From the NCBI GenBank assembly GCA_024400545.1, contig JAKSMO010000026.1:1-34433 (forward strand): a DNA stretch of 34,433 nucleotides, given 5' to 3'. The notes beneath the pieces are model-generated. The model saw nothing but the letters and a program-made list of their open reading frames with translations, did no database searches and was not told where the DNA came from. This document shows positions 19,620-28,177 of the stretch, piece by piece (positions within the stretch are counted from its first letter, which is position 1; each line of letters begins with the position of its first letter). A program made the translations under genes and the position numbers. This stretch comes from Bacteroidales bacterium. GTDB taxonomy: Bacteria; Bacteroidota; Bacteroidia; Bacteroidales; P3.

Positions 19620-20840
19620 TTATTCTATTTCTAATTGATCTTTCACCAAATGTTTGCTGGAAATCAATACCAGTATGGAGCAGATGATTATCGAGAAAAA
19701 GATGACGGCATAGGTCACATCTTTAATCATTGTGGCGTTGTGGATTATCTCGTATCCGGCAGCAATGTTTACCTGTTCGGGCATCGAGGCCAACACGGCC
19801 GACACCAAACCCTTGGGTATCATTATCGACACCGTGAGGCGGTCGAAAGGCGTGTTGTTCTTGCCCACCCATTTCACCAGCACAAAACGGATGGCAAACA
19901 GCACAATGGCTATCATAGCGCCATAGGCCAAAGGCCAGATATTGGTAAACGGTATGCAGATGCCTATATATACAAAGAAATATGTCTTTAATATGAACAC
20001 AAATTCTTTGTAAAAGCTGGTCTCTCTTTCTTCCAGCGGTGCCATGTCTTTTAGTTTTAACTTCTTAAGAAAAGGCATCTCAAAATATTCCGGATTGCCC
20101 AGCACCAGGCCAAAGGTAAGTGCGGCAATGGCTCCGCTATAGCCCAGCAGCTCGGTAACGCCATACAGCACAAACACAAAAGCAGGGGTCAGAAACATGG
20201 AGTTCTGCAACTTACGTATCTTTTCCATAAACGAGGCCCACACAATGCCGCCCACAACGCCCACTATCAGCGCCATCAGGATGGAGGAGAACACGCGCCC
20301 CACCATCAGCCACACGCTCACATTGCCCAGCTTATAGCCCTCAATCAGCGCCAGGGATATCACAATGCACAATATGCCCGAAATGGCCGATTCCAACGTA
20401 AGGGTCACTCTCGTTTTGTCGCTCACTTTCAGCTGTTTCACCAAGGGTATGACGATGGCTGCGGCAGTGCCCGACACCATGGCGCCAAGCATCAGGGCCG
20501 ACTGCCAGTTGAAATACAGCAGCCAGTGGCAAAACATGGCTACGCCAGTCATCGACAGCACAAACGACAGCAATGTTACCTGCACCACTCCGCTCCAATA
20601 CTGCCTCACCGTATCCAGTCGCATGTCTATGCCGCTGTCAAACAGGATAAAGAGCAACGTAAGCGAAGCCAGCACGGGTCCCACCTTGCCCAAATACTCC
20701 GGCACCACCCAACCTGTGGCCGGACCAATCAATATGCCTATCAGCATCAGAAACAGCACGTCGGGTATGCGCCTACGACTAAACCATGCGCTGAACAAAT
20801 GTGCGCAGAATATCAAAAGTCCAAGTACTATATAGGTCAT
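19620..20840 (-). CDS. CPA-family cation:proton antiporter-like membrane protein
   Basis: A 406-residue protein with about 12 hydrophobic segments and the layout of NhaP/KefB-type exchangers. It begins with a long helix, then RRIPDVLFLMLIGILIGP and a FDSGIDM segment. The helix that carries ND or NDD in CPA1/CPA2 proteins reads TLESAISGILCIV (around residues 148-160), so the Glu-Ser is kept but the ion-binding Asp seems replaced by Gly155. Transport may be altered, or the register may be different in this subfamily. Substrate is unknown. Confidence 0.75.
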   Translation of the reverse strand: MTYIVLGLLIFCAHLFSAWFSRRRIPDVLFLMLIGILIGPATGWVVPEYLGKVGPVLASLTLLFILFDSGIDMRLDTVRQYWSGVVQVTLLSFVLSMTGVAMFCHWLLYFNWQSALMLGAMVSGTAAAIVIPLVKQLKVSDKTRVTLTLESAISGILCIVISLALIEGYKLGNVSVWLMVGRVFSSILMALIVGVVGGIVWASFMEKIRKLQNSMFLTPAFVFVLYGVTELLGYSGAIAALTFGLVLGNPEYFEMPFLKKLKLKDMAPLEERETSFYKEFVFILKTYFFVYIGICIPFTNIWPLAYGAMIAIVLFAIRFVLVKWVGKNNTPFDRLTVSIMIPKGLVSAVLASMPEQVNIAAGYEIIHNATMIKDVTYAVIFFSIIICSILVLISSKHLVKDQLEIE

Positions 20841-20915
20841 ATCACTCTATTTTGGGCGGTTTTTTATCGTTCAAGCATAAGTTTAATTTGCCACCAACAA
20901 GCCATTATCTTCCAC

Positions 20916-21530
20916 CTACATATCAACATCTGGAAACAGCACTCGCATCATCTCCAATGTGGGATTCACCCCCACCATGGCATCGTATTTGTCGCGGGCG
21001 GTGTAGGGGCGCGAGTCTTTTTCTTCCACCACCACTTCTATGCGGCAGTTCAGCATCTGTCGGCCACTGCGTCGGCGCAGATAGGTTAGTATGCGCAGCA
21101 GTTTGCCCTTTACTTCCGACTCCGTATAGTTGTTGCCCACAATGATTACAAACATGTCCTCCCCTTCCAGCTTCACTTCCTTGTCTTTCAGGTGATCATA
21201 TAGCTTGGGTTCGGGCTCTTTCATGGCCGTCAGCATTTCGTTCCAAAGGGTTTGCAGGGTCTCCTGCGTCAGCGGCAGTGCCTGTTCGTTGGTTGCCAAG
21301 GGCTGTTCTTTCGGTATGGCCTCCATCTTCAACGACACGCTGTCGGCCCTGCGCAGTCGGTTGGTGGCTGCAGGTTTGGGTGCGGCAGTGTCGGCGGGTT
21401 TCGGTGCCTGAGGCATGGGCTTGGGTTCGTCCACCCTGATCACAGTCTCGGGCACACGCAACTTCGCCCCCTGCACAGGAGGCTGGGCATCAGTGGCTTT
21501 TCCGTGTTCCGCCTTGGGCGATCTTGCAAT
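20916..21530 (-). CDS. dnaX: DnaX tau-type C-terminal extension, in frame behind a TAG
   Basis: 204 codons open in the same frame as dnaX, directly after the TAG at 21531-21533. The first third is Pro/Ala/Lys-rich (for example PKPMPQAPKPADTAAPKPAA), typical of the flexible linker of tau. A compact domain follows, with QTLWNEMLTAMKEPEPKLYDHLKDKEVKLEG, resembling the domain V that binds the polymerase alpha subunit. The only candidate independent start is a GTG at 21476, without supporting signals. It is either read through, or is the disabled half of a gene carrying a nonsense mutation or sequence error. Confidence 0.7.
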   Translation of the reverse strand: MARSPKAEHGKATDAQPPVQGAKLRVPETVIRVDEPKPMPQAPKPADTAAPKPAATNRLRRADSVSLKMEAIPKEQPLATNEQALPLTQETLQTLWNEMLTAMKEPEPKLYDHLKDKEVKLEGEDMFVIIVGNNYTESEVKGKLLRILTYLRRRSGRQMLNCRIEVVVEEKDSRPYTARDKYDAMVGVNPTLEMMRVLFPDVDM

Positions 21531-22631
21531 CTAAGGATTGGTCACCAGCGCTGCCAGTCGCATCAGTGCCACTTCCACAAACAAACGCTTGTTGCCGGCA
21601 TCCTTGTAACGGTATTCGTAGTCGCTCGATATTTCAAGATATTTCAGTATCAGCGCAATGCCGCAGTTGATGGCCTGCTCGCCAAATCGGCCTTTAAACG
21701 TATCGCCCACTTCCATCAGCTTGTGGGTGGCCGGATCCAACGAAACCAGCAAGTTGCGCAAATGCTCGCTCAGTCCGGTAATAAAGTGCAGTCCGTCAAA
21801 TCCCTTTTCAATCACATCCTGATACAGCAGCAGCGAATTGGAGATATCGCCCTGACGGAAATAGTCCACCAGTCGGAAATAATATTCAGAATCCAGGATG
21901 TTTAAGTTCTCGTTGCACAACTGGCGGGTCAGGTTGCCCTGCGTAAAGCTCACCAGCTGGTCGAAGGTAGAAAGGGCGTCGCGCAAACCGCCTTCGGCCT
22001 TGCGGGCAATGATATGCAGTGCCTCGTCCTCATATTTCACCCCTTCGCTGTTGGCAATATATTTCAGGTGTTCCACAATGACTTCGCTCTGAATGCGTTT
22101 GAAGTCAAACACCTGGCAGCGCGACAGAATGGTGGGGATAATCTTGTGCTTTTCGGTAGTGGCCAAGATGAATTTTGCCCACTTTGGAGGCTCTTCCAGC
22201 GTTTTCAAGAAAGCGTTGAATGCGGCAGCCGACAACATGTGCACCTCATCGATGATATACACTTTGTATTGTCCCGACTGGGGTGGAATGCCCACCTGCT
22301 CAACCAATTGCCGGATATCGTCAACGCTGTTGTGCGAGGCGGCATCGAGCTCAAAGATATTCATCGAACCGCCCTGCTCAAAGCTCAAACAGCTGTCGCA
22401 TGTGCCGCAGGCTTCCACTTCGGGCGTGAGGTTGGTGCAGTTGATGGTTTTTGCCAAGATACGGGCGCAGGTGGTTTTGCCCACGCCTCGCGGACCGCAA
22501 AACAAGAAGGCTTGCGCCAACTGGTTGGTGCGAATGGCATTCTGCAAGGTGGTAGTGATATGTTGCTGACCCACAACGCTCTTAAAGGTTGCCGGACGGT
22601 ATTTTCTGGCCGATACTACAAAATTTTCCAT
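21531..22631 (-). CDS. dnaX: DNA polymerase III clamp-loader subunit, gamma-length (stops at in-frame TAG)
   Basis: A 366-residue AAA+ clamp-loader subunit. It has Walker A GPRGVGKT (46-53), a zinc module with Cys65, Cys75, Cys78 and Cys81, then IDEVHMLSAAAFNAFLKTLEEPP (Walker B region) and the sensor LSRCQVFDF. Domain III ends near residue 360, exactly where the TAG falls (ending LVTNP). In E. coli the short gamma form is made by frameshifting; here a stop codon gives the same length. The downstream frame encodes a normal tau-like tail. Confidence 0.92.
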   Translation of the reverse strand: MENFVVSARKYRPATFKSVVGQQHITTTLQNAIRTNQLAQAFLFCGPRGVGKTTCARILAKTINCTNLTPEVEACGTCDSCLSFEQGGSMNIFELDAASHNSVDDIRQLVEQVGIPPQSGQYKVYIIDEVHMLSAAAFNAFLKTLEEPPKWAKFILATTEKHKIIPTILSRCQVFDFKRIQSEVIVEHLKYIANSEGVKYEDEALHIIARKAEGGLRDALSTFDQLVSFTQGNLTRQLCNENLNILDSEYYFRLVDYFRQGDISNSLLLYQDVIEKGFDGLHFITGLSEHLRNLLVSLDPATHKLMEVGDTFKGRFGEQAINCGIALILKYLEISSDYEYRYKDAGNKRLFVEVALMRLAALVTNP

Positions 22632-22656
22632 TTTTATGTATATACTATTATTTGTT

Positions 22657-22665
22657 GCAAAGATA
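22657..22665 (-). promoter_or_regulatory. -7 promoter box upstream of dnaX
   Basis: TATCTTTGC on the minus strand, 26 bases from the dnaX ATG. No TTG is seen at the 19-base spacing. Confidence 0.55.
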
Positions 22666-22701
22666 CAACTTTTTTTTCACATACACAGAAAAAAAATAAA
22701 T

Positions 22702-22733
22702 CAAGGGCAACAGCACCATGGCCATTGCCCTTG
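22702..22733 (-). terminator. Intrinsic terminator of the 151-residue exported protein gene
   Basis: CAAGGGCAA (22702-22710) pairs perfectly with TTGCCCTTG (22725-22733). On the minus strand it is followed by a T-rich tract (positions about 22700 down to 22688). It lies just downstream of the stop at 22759. Confidence 0.8.
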
Positions 22734-22758
22734 TAGTCAGTTTGGTCGCTGTTGGCAA

Positions 22759-23214
22759 CTATTCGGCCTCTACAGCCTTCACTTCTTCTTCAACAGGCTT
22801 TGCCTCAGCGGGTTCGCCAATGGTGAACTCAATCTCACCATATTTCAGATACGCACCCATAAAGTCCATTGCGCCCACGCGCACAATCACCTTGCCCTCT
22901 TTGGCTGTGGGGGTGAAGATATACTCGCCAAACTGCTCGCCTTTGCGGCCTTTGCACAGATCCTCGGTCACCACTTTCACCAGCAGGTTGTTGTCTCTCA
23001 CACCATCCACGCTGAATTTCACCATATTGTCGGCACCGGGCTTGAGCATATAGGTGTCGGGGGTGCAGTGAATTTTCTCGTTCTGGTTAGCTCTTTTTCC
23101 CATACCGCTTTCGGTGGAATAAGTCACCTTAGTTTCGCCACTCACAGTGGGCTGCTGAGCCATGGCGCAAAAGCCCATGCCCAACATCATAGCAACAAAT
23201 AATACTTTTTTCAT
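22759..23214 (-). CDS. Small exported protein of unknown function
   Basis: 151 residues with a signal peptide ending near FCAMAQ. The mature part is a predicted all-beta domain with VRDNNLLVKVVTEDL and AGADNM-like segments, then an acidic C-terminal tail rich in Glu, Val and Ala (PVEEEVKAVEAE). I recognise no family. It has its own terminator, which separates it from dnaX. Confidence 0.7.
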   Translation of the reverse strand: MKKVLFVAMMLGMGFCAMAQQPTVSGETKVTYSTESGMGKRANQNEKIHCTPDTYMLKPGADNMVKFSVDGVRDNNLLVKVVTEDLCKGRKGEQFGEYIFTPTAKEGKVIVRVGAMDFMGAYLKYGEIEFTIGEPAEAKPVEEEVKAVEAE

Positions 23215-23238
23215 TGTGATAAATATTGTGTTTAATAA

Positions 23239-24642
23239 TTATTTTTCGAACCAATGCAACAACTTTGGTTTCATATCGTTGTATGGGTGTTCGCGAAGTG
23301 GTAGATTAAGTGAGCTCCTGCCATATAGCACCGTTGACGGATGGGTGAACTCTCTAAATCCCCACTGGCCGTGATAGGCTCCCATGCCCGAATGGCCGGT
23401 GCCGTTGAAGGGCACGCCTTTCACCATCAGGTGCAGGCACACCTCGTTCACGCAGCCTCCGCCATACTGCTGGCGCCGCATTTGTTTCTTGGCCCACCGC
23501 TTGTTGCTTGTAAACAGATACATGGCCAGCGGATGCTCTCTTCGTGCTATCACATCCATCAGCTGGTCGGCCTCGCTGTCGGCAAAGGGCACTATGGGCA
23601 GTATCGGACAAAACAGCTCGTGGTTCACCACGGCCTCGTCTATGCCTATGGGATACAGTATTGTAGGCTGGTAACGTCCGTTCTCCCTATTGCCTCGGCC
23701 ACCATAAATCACCCTGTCGGCATATTGCTCCACCTCGCGGGCGCACTTGTCGTAGGCCGCCGTGGTTATCATCTTCGGATATTCGTCGTTCAGGGTGGCA
23801 TCCTTGCCTATCTGCCGGTCAAAGGCGGCTTTCAGCTCTTCCAAAAACGCTTCGGCCACTTCCTCGGCCACAGCCACTTGGTTGATATTGATGCAAATCT
23901 GTCCGGCATTGCACAGCTTGAAGAAAGCCACTTTGCGGGCTGCGTCTTTCAGATTGGCATCCTTGCGCACTATGCACCAGTTGCCCGTTTCGCCGCCCAG
24001 CTCCAAAGCCACGGGGGTCAGGTGGCGCGCAGCCATCTCCATCACATGCTTGCCCACTTGGGGCGATCCGGTATAAAAAATCTTGTCAAATCGCTGCTCC
24101 AGACATCTGTCGGCCACGTCGTGTCCGCCATCCACTAGGGTGATGTATTCCTCGTCGAAATATTCGGCAAAGAAACGTTTCAGCACTGCTGTGCAGGCTG
24201 GCGATTTCGAGCTCGTCTTCACCACTGCCGTGTTGCCTCCCGCCATGCTGGCGGCCAGCACTCCCAGGGTGAGCAGTATTGGGAAATTAAACGGACTGAT
24301 AATCAGCGACACGCCATAGGGCATCTTATACACCTTAGTCACCACGCTGGGCCAGCACATCAGTCCGCTGAAATGGCATTCGGGCCTCGACCATCGGCGC
24401 AGCCCCGCAATCATCTCGTTCACCTCCACAATCACCGGTCCCACATCGCACAGATAAGCCTCGGCGGCACTGCGTCCCAGATCCTGGTGCAGCGCATCAA
24501 TAAAGCGCCCCTCGTAGGCCTTCACGGCAGCTTTCAGCTTTTTCAGCTGACGCAAACGCCAAGCCACGTCCAATGTAGCCCCCGAGAGAAAAAACTCCCG
24601 TTGGCGCTCCACAATCCCCTGTATATCGTAATCCGTATTCAA
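23239..24642 (-). CDS. Class-3-type aldehyde dehydrogenase
   Basis: A 467-residue NAD(P)-dependent aldehyde dehydrogenase without the N-terminal oligomerisation extension of longer ALDHs. Key residues are Asn119 in SPFNFP, the FYTGSPQVGK cofactor motif, Glu214 in LELGG, and the catalytic Cys250 in NAGQIC. The segment after ELGG reads ETGN instead of the usual KSP/KNP. The C-terminus NHELFCPILPI is typical of fatty or medium-chain aldehyde oxidation enzymes. Its substrate cannot be told from the sequence. Confidence 0.92.
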   Translation of the reverse strand: MNTDYDIQGIVERQREFFLSGATLDVAWRLRQLKKLKAAVKAYEGRFIDALHQDLGRSAAEAYLCDVGPVIVEVNEMIAGLRRWSRPECHFSGLMCWPSVVTKVYKMPYGVSLIISPFNFPILLTLGVLAASMAGGNTAVVKTSSKSPACTAVLKRFFAEYFDEEYITLVDGGHDVADRCLEQRFDKIFYTGSPQVGKHVMEMAARHLTPVALELGGETGNWCIVRKDANLKDAARKVAFFKLCNAGQICININQVAVAEEVAEAFLEELKAAFDRQIGKDATLNDEYPKMITTAAYDKCAREVEQYADRVIYGGRGNRENGRYQPTILYPIGIDEAVVNHELFCPILPIVPFADSEADQLMDVIARREHPLAMYLFTSNKRWAKKQMRRQQYGGGCVNEVCLHLMVKGVPFNGTGHSGMGAYHGQWGFREFTHPSTVLYGRSSLNLPLREHPYNDMKPKLLHWFEK

Positions 24643-24678
24643 AATATAAATATGCTAAAAATAAAACTTCAAACCATC

Positions 24679-24740
24679 AACTCCCAAACCCCATAACCCC
24701 ATAACCCCATAAACTCATAAACTCCCAAACTCCCACAATC
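24679..24740. repeat. Short CCCCATAA-type tandem word repeat
   Basis: A low-complexity stretch of CCCCATAAC and CTCCCAAAC words. It contains an 18-base word (24703-24720) that is the exact reverse complement of 3647-3664 in the tandem repeat. It lies between the ALDH and the next lipoprotein gene. Confidence 0.7.
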
Positions 24741-25613
24741 TCACTCCACCTCCTTAACCAACCTCACGCAATGACCCTGACTGCGGGCGCCTGGCGTAAG
24801 ATCGTAACGTTCCGACATGAAATACAATTCATAAGCAGTCTCAATGCCATAATACGAAGCCGACCAATAGCAGCCGTACTCGCCCACCAGCGACACACTC
24901 TCGCCTTCGCGGCAACCGCCCGCAGGCAGAAACACCGCGCCGGCCTGTTCCATGCGGTTCCATTCGCCCATAGTATAAACATTAGTGGCAAAACCCTCGG
25001 CGCAGCCATACTGAAACGTGCACCCTTCGGGCAAGGTCCAGCGGTCCGGCAGCAACAAAAAGCCATAAGCATTAGCGCCCTGGCCGTCCACATTCTTCAA
25101 TGTAGCCTCGGCCCGCTTTACCGATGCGCCTTCGCGCAGCGACACCACATAGCGCCATTCCTTATATGTAAGTGTGCGCCAAATACCTGCCTGGCGTCCG
25201 GCATTGGAAATAGCGTTTTGCCGGCCCCAGTCGTAACCCGTGCCGGCAATGTCCTGCTCCCCTACCCCGTAGCGCAGATTGCTGTCGGTGGTGGCATAAG
25301 GCATCAGCTGTTCAAAGCCCGACGTGCCCCAGCCAAAGAGGTCAATCCAGCCGTTGTTGGTGGCCGACACCCGCTCATTGTCCTGCCCCACCACTTCATA
25401 TTGGTTGGGGGCAAAGCGCCAAGAGTCGGTCGAAGCCTGATATTGCAGATTGCCCTTGGCAAAGACCACAGTCGTATTCTCCGACACCGAAAAGCGGGCA
25501 TTCACAGCCCCTTCGGTAGGATACAATGGACGTTCAGGCTCGGTCTTCTCGCCCTTGCAGGCGCCCAGCACCAGGGGCAGCATAGCCAGCAATAGGTATT
25601 TTCGCAAATTCAT
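24741..25613 (-). CDS. FISUMP-like lipoprotein
   Basis: 290 residues with lipobox VLGAC (Cys19). The mature region has features of the Fibrobacter succinogenes major domain family found in Bacteroidales: FSVSENTTVVFAKGNLQY, WRFAPNQYEVVG, FGWGTSGF, NAGRQAGIWRTLTYKEW, LPDRWTLPEGC and near the end YWSASYYG and SQGHCVRLVK. It is a surface or periplasmic protein of unknown function. It is transcribed divergently from the flavoprotein gene at 25837. Confidence 0.75.
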   Translation of the reverse strand: MNLRKYLLLAMLPLVLGACKGEKTEPERPLYPTEGAVNARFSVSENTTVVFAKGNLQYQASTDSWRFAPNQYEVVGQDNERVSATNNGWIDLFGWGTSGFEQLMPYATTDSNLRYGVGEQDIAGTGYDWGRQNAISNAGRQAGIWRTLTYKEWRYVVSLREGASVKRAEATLKNVDGQGANAYGFLLLPDRWTLPEGCTFQYGCAEGFATNVYTMGEWNRMEQAGAVFLPAGGCREGESVSLVGEYGCYWSASYYGIETAYELYFMSERYDLTPGARSQGHCVRLVKEVE

Positions 25614-25699
25614 AAAATCAAGTCATTACATTTTTTAATTGCTAATAACGCAACAACATTTTTTTTATTGTGCCCTACAAAATAATCATTCCCATATAA

Positions 25700-25733
25700 T
25701 TGTACAACATGTAATATGTCAATAGGTTACATG
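25700..25733. promoter_or_regulatory. Candidate operator: palindrome TTGTACAA plus CATGTAA-N12-TTACATG
   Basis: An 8-base palindrome (25700-25707) directly abuts a 7-base inverted repeat (25708-25714 and 25727-25733) spaced by 12. It lies about 30 bases upstream of the -33 element of the flavoprotein promoter, in the divergent intergenic region. The binding factor is not identified. Confidence 0.4.
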
Positions 25734-25764
25734 ATAATTATTTTAAAGGTTCACAAAATAATTT

Positions 25765-25795
25765 TTGTTGTTCCAAAATATCTTTGTATCTTTGC
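25765..25795 (+). promoter_or_regulatory. Promoter of the flavoprotein gene (-33 TTG, -7 TATCTTTGC)
   Basis: TTG at 25765-25767 and TATCTTTGC at 25787-25795 are separated by exactly 19 bases. They lie about 41 bases upstream of the ATG at 25837. Confidence 0.85.
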
Positions 25796-25836
25796 AAATT
25801 AAATATAAATAGAACATTTATTAAAACCTACTATTC

Positions 25837-28122
25837 ATGTACACGATATTACGTAAAGAAAAGCTCAACACCACCGAGCTTTACTTGATGGAAATCAAGG
25901 CTCCTTGGATCGCCCAGAGCGGTCTCCCCGGCCAGTTCGTCATCGTTATCCCCGAAACCAAGGGCGAACGTGTTCCTTTAACCATTAGCGATGTTGACAA
26001 AGAGCGCGAAAGCGTCACCATCGTATTCCAGGTTGTTGGCGACAGCACCCGCCGCCTGGCCGACATGCCCGAAGGCAGCGACATCTTCACCATCGTAGGT
26101 CCTCTTGGCCGTGCCAGCGAGCTTATGGAAGTTCCCGAGGCCGACCGCAAAAACCTCCACATCCTCTTTGTGGCTGGTGGCGTAGGTACCGCCCCCGTAT
26201 ATCCTCAGGCCAAATGGTGCCACGAGAACGGCATCGCTTGCGACTGCGTGCTCGGCGCCCGCACCAAAGACCTTATCTTCTTTGAAGACAAAATGCGCGA
26301 GGTTGTTGACAACCTCTATATCATGACCGACGACGGCTCCTATGGTGAGCACGGCCTGGTTACCAACAAAATCGAGAACCTCGTCACCGTCGAGGGTAAG
26401 AAATATAGCCACTGCGTAGCTATCGGACCTATCCCCATGATGAAGTTCACATCCCTCCTTACCAAGAAACTCGAGCTCAAGACCATCGTCAGCATGAACT
26501 GCATGATGGTGGACGGCACCGGTATGTGCGGCGCTTGCCGCGTAACCGTGGGCGACAAGGTGAAATTCACCTGCGTTGACGGTCCCGAGTTCGACGGTCA
26601 CCTCGTTGACTTCGACGAAGCTGGTCGCCGCCTCAAGAAACCCGACGAGCGTAAATATCGTATCGCTACCGCTGCTGCCGATGGCGGTCCCGTTGACCAC
26701 AAGTGCAACCTCACCGACGTAGTTGCCGAGCAGATCGCCAAGGCCACCGTGCGTCAGAAAGCCGAAGAGCAGGATCCCAAAGTCCGCGCCACCAACTTCC
26801 AGGAAGTTTCCTACGGCTTCACCGAGGAGCAGGCCATCGCCGAGGCTAAGCGCTGCCTCAACTGCAAAAAGCCCATGTGCCGCACCAAGTGCCCCGTGAG
26901 CATCGATATCCCCGCTTTCATCCACGCCGTTGGCGAAGGCGATTTCCGTGGCGCTGCCAAAATCATCGCCCAGGATTCCGCTCTGCCCGCAGTCTGCGGC
27001 CGTGTATGCCCCCAGGAAAACCAGTGCGAGGGTAAGTGCATCCTCGGTGTCAAAGGCGAGCCCATCGCTATCGGCACCCTCGAGCGCTTCGTAGCCGACT
27101 GGAACCGCGAACACAAAGACGACAAGCCCGTTGAGCGTCCCGCTTCCAACGGCGTTAAGGTAGCCATCATCGGCTCCGGCCCCACCGGCCTCACCTGCGC
27201 CGGCGACCTCGCCAAGATGGGTTATGAAGTAACCATCTTCGAGGCCCTCCACCATGCTGGCGGCGTGCTCGTTTACGGTATCCCCGAATTCCGTCTGCCC
27301 AAGCAGAAGGTTGTGGAACCCGAAATCGAGAACCTCAAAAAACTCGGCGTTAAGATCGAGACCAACGTCATCATCGGCAAGTCCGTCACCATCGACGAGC
27401 TCTTCGACAAATTCGGCTTCAAGGCTGTATATGTAGGCTCCGGCGCTGGTCTGCCCAAGTTCATGGGCAACCCCGGCGAGACCCTCGTAGGCGTTATCTC
27501 CGCCAACGAACTCCTCACCCGCACCAACCTCATGCACGGCTACGACGAAGAGTACGCCACTCCTATCGTCCTCGGCCAGAAAGTTGCCGTCATCGGTGGT
27601 GGTAACGTGGCTATGGATGCCGCTCGCACCGCTAAGCGCCTTGGCTCCGACGTCACCGTCGTTTATCGTCGCGACCAGGCCAACATGCCCGCACGCCGCG
27701 AAGAGGTTCACCACGCTATGGAAGAAGGTATCGAATTCGCATTCCTTACCAATCCTACCGAGTACCTCAGCGACGAGATGGGTAACGTCCGCGCCATGAA
27801 GTGCGTGAAGATGGAACTTGGCGAACCCGACGAGAAAGGCCGTCAGAAGACCGCCGTTATCGAAGGCAGCGAGTTCGAGATGCCCGTTGATACCGTGGTT
27901 GTTGCCCTCGGCACCAACCCCAACCCCCTTATCAAGAGCACCACTCCCGGTCTGGAGACCGAAAGCTTTGGTGGCCTCAAGATCGACGAGCACACCATGA
28001 CCACCCGCAAGGGCGTGTTCGCTGGTGGCGACGCCGTCAGCGGTGCTGCAACCGTCATCCTCGCCATGGGTGCCGGCCGTGCTGCCGCTAAGGGTATTGA
28101 TGAATACATCAAGAGCCTCTAA
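25837..28122 (+). CDS. Fused NfnA/NfnB-like NAD(P)H flavoprotein (DHOD-B-like/glutamate synthase small subunit-like)
   Basis: A 761-residue fusion. The N-terminal part (about 1-260) is a ferredoxin-NADP reductase-type FAD/NAD module with AGGVGTAP and a [2Fe-2S] site with Cys222, Cys231, Cys234 and Cys246. The second part is GltD/NfnB-like. It has [4Fe-4S] cysteines (340, 343, 348, 352 and 387, 391, 397, 401), an FAD GSGPTG site near 446-451, and a second nucleotide site with AVIGGGNVAMDAA. In Thermotoga the two parts are separate subunits that bifurcate electrons among NADH, ferredoxin and NADPH; the same reaction here is inference. Codons are strongly biased to C-ending forms, implying high expression. 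An antisense open frame over most of it is a by-product of that bias. Confidence 0.9.
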   Translation: MYTILRKEKLNTTELYLMEIKAPWIAQSGLPGQFVIVIPETKGERVPLTISDVDKERESVTIVFQVVGDSTRRLADMPEGSDIFTIVGPLGRASELMEVPEADRKNLHILFVAGGVGTAPVYPQAKWCHENGIACDCVLGARTKDLIFFEDKMREVVDNLYIMTDDGSYGEHGLVTNKIENLVTVEGKKYSHCVAIGPIPMMKFTSLLTKKLELKTIVSMNCMMVDGTGMCGACRVTVGDKVKFTCVDGPEFDGHLVDFDEAGRRLKKPDERKYRIATAAADGGPVDHKCNLTDVVAEQIAKATVRQKAEEQDPKVRATNFQEVSYGFTEEQAIAEAKRCLNCKKPMCRTKCPVSIDIPAFIHAVGEGDFRGAAKIIAQDSALPAVCGRVCPQENQCEGKCILGVKGEPIAIGTLERFVADWNREHKDDKPVERPASNGVKVAIIGSGPTGLTCAGDLAKMGYEVTIFEALHHAGGVLVYGIPEFRLPKQKVVEPEIENLKKLGVKIETNVIIGKSVTIDELFDKFGFKAVYVGSGAGLPKFMGNPGETLVGVISANELLTRTNLMHGYDEEYATPIVLGQKVAVIGGGNVAMDAARTAKRLGSDVTVVYRRDQANMPARREEVHHAMEEGIEFAFLTNPTEYLSDEMGNVRAMKCVKMELGEPDEKGRQKTAVIEGSEFEMPVDTVVVALGTNPNPLIKSTTPGLETESFGGLKIDEHTMTTRKGVFAGGDAVSGAATVILAMGAGRAAAKGIDEYIKSL

Positions 28123-28140
28123 TCATTATTTAATATATAA

Positions 28141-28177
28141 AGAGTGGGCCGCCCCCGGGCAAGCCCACTCTTTTTTT
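28141..28177 (+). terminator. Intrinsic terminator of the flavoprotein gene
   Basis: AGAGTGGGC (28141-28149) pairs perfectly with GCCCACTCT (28163-28171), followed by a T-run to 28177. It lies just after the stop codon. Confidence 0.92.

Noticed and set aside
21531..21533. Reassignment of UAG to an amino acid in this organism
   Set aside because: TAG ends the permease, the histidine kinase, coaE and the dnaX extension at sensible places, so it is a normal stop here.
23239..24642. Inactive aldehyde dehydrogenase because ELGGK is altered to ELGGE
   Set aside because: The catalytic Cys250, Glu214 and Asn119 are all present, so activity is expected; the change is outside the catalytic set.
25978..27993. 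A 671-codon open frame antisense to the flavoprotein gene
   Set aside because: It arises from the strong C-ending codon bias of the sense gene; its protein has no recognisable domain and the sense gene has a promoter, terminator and clear motifs.
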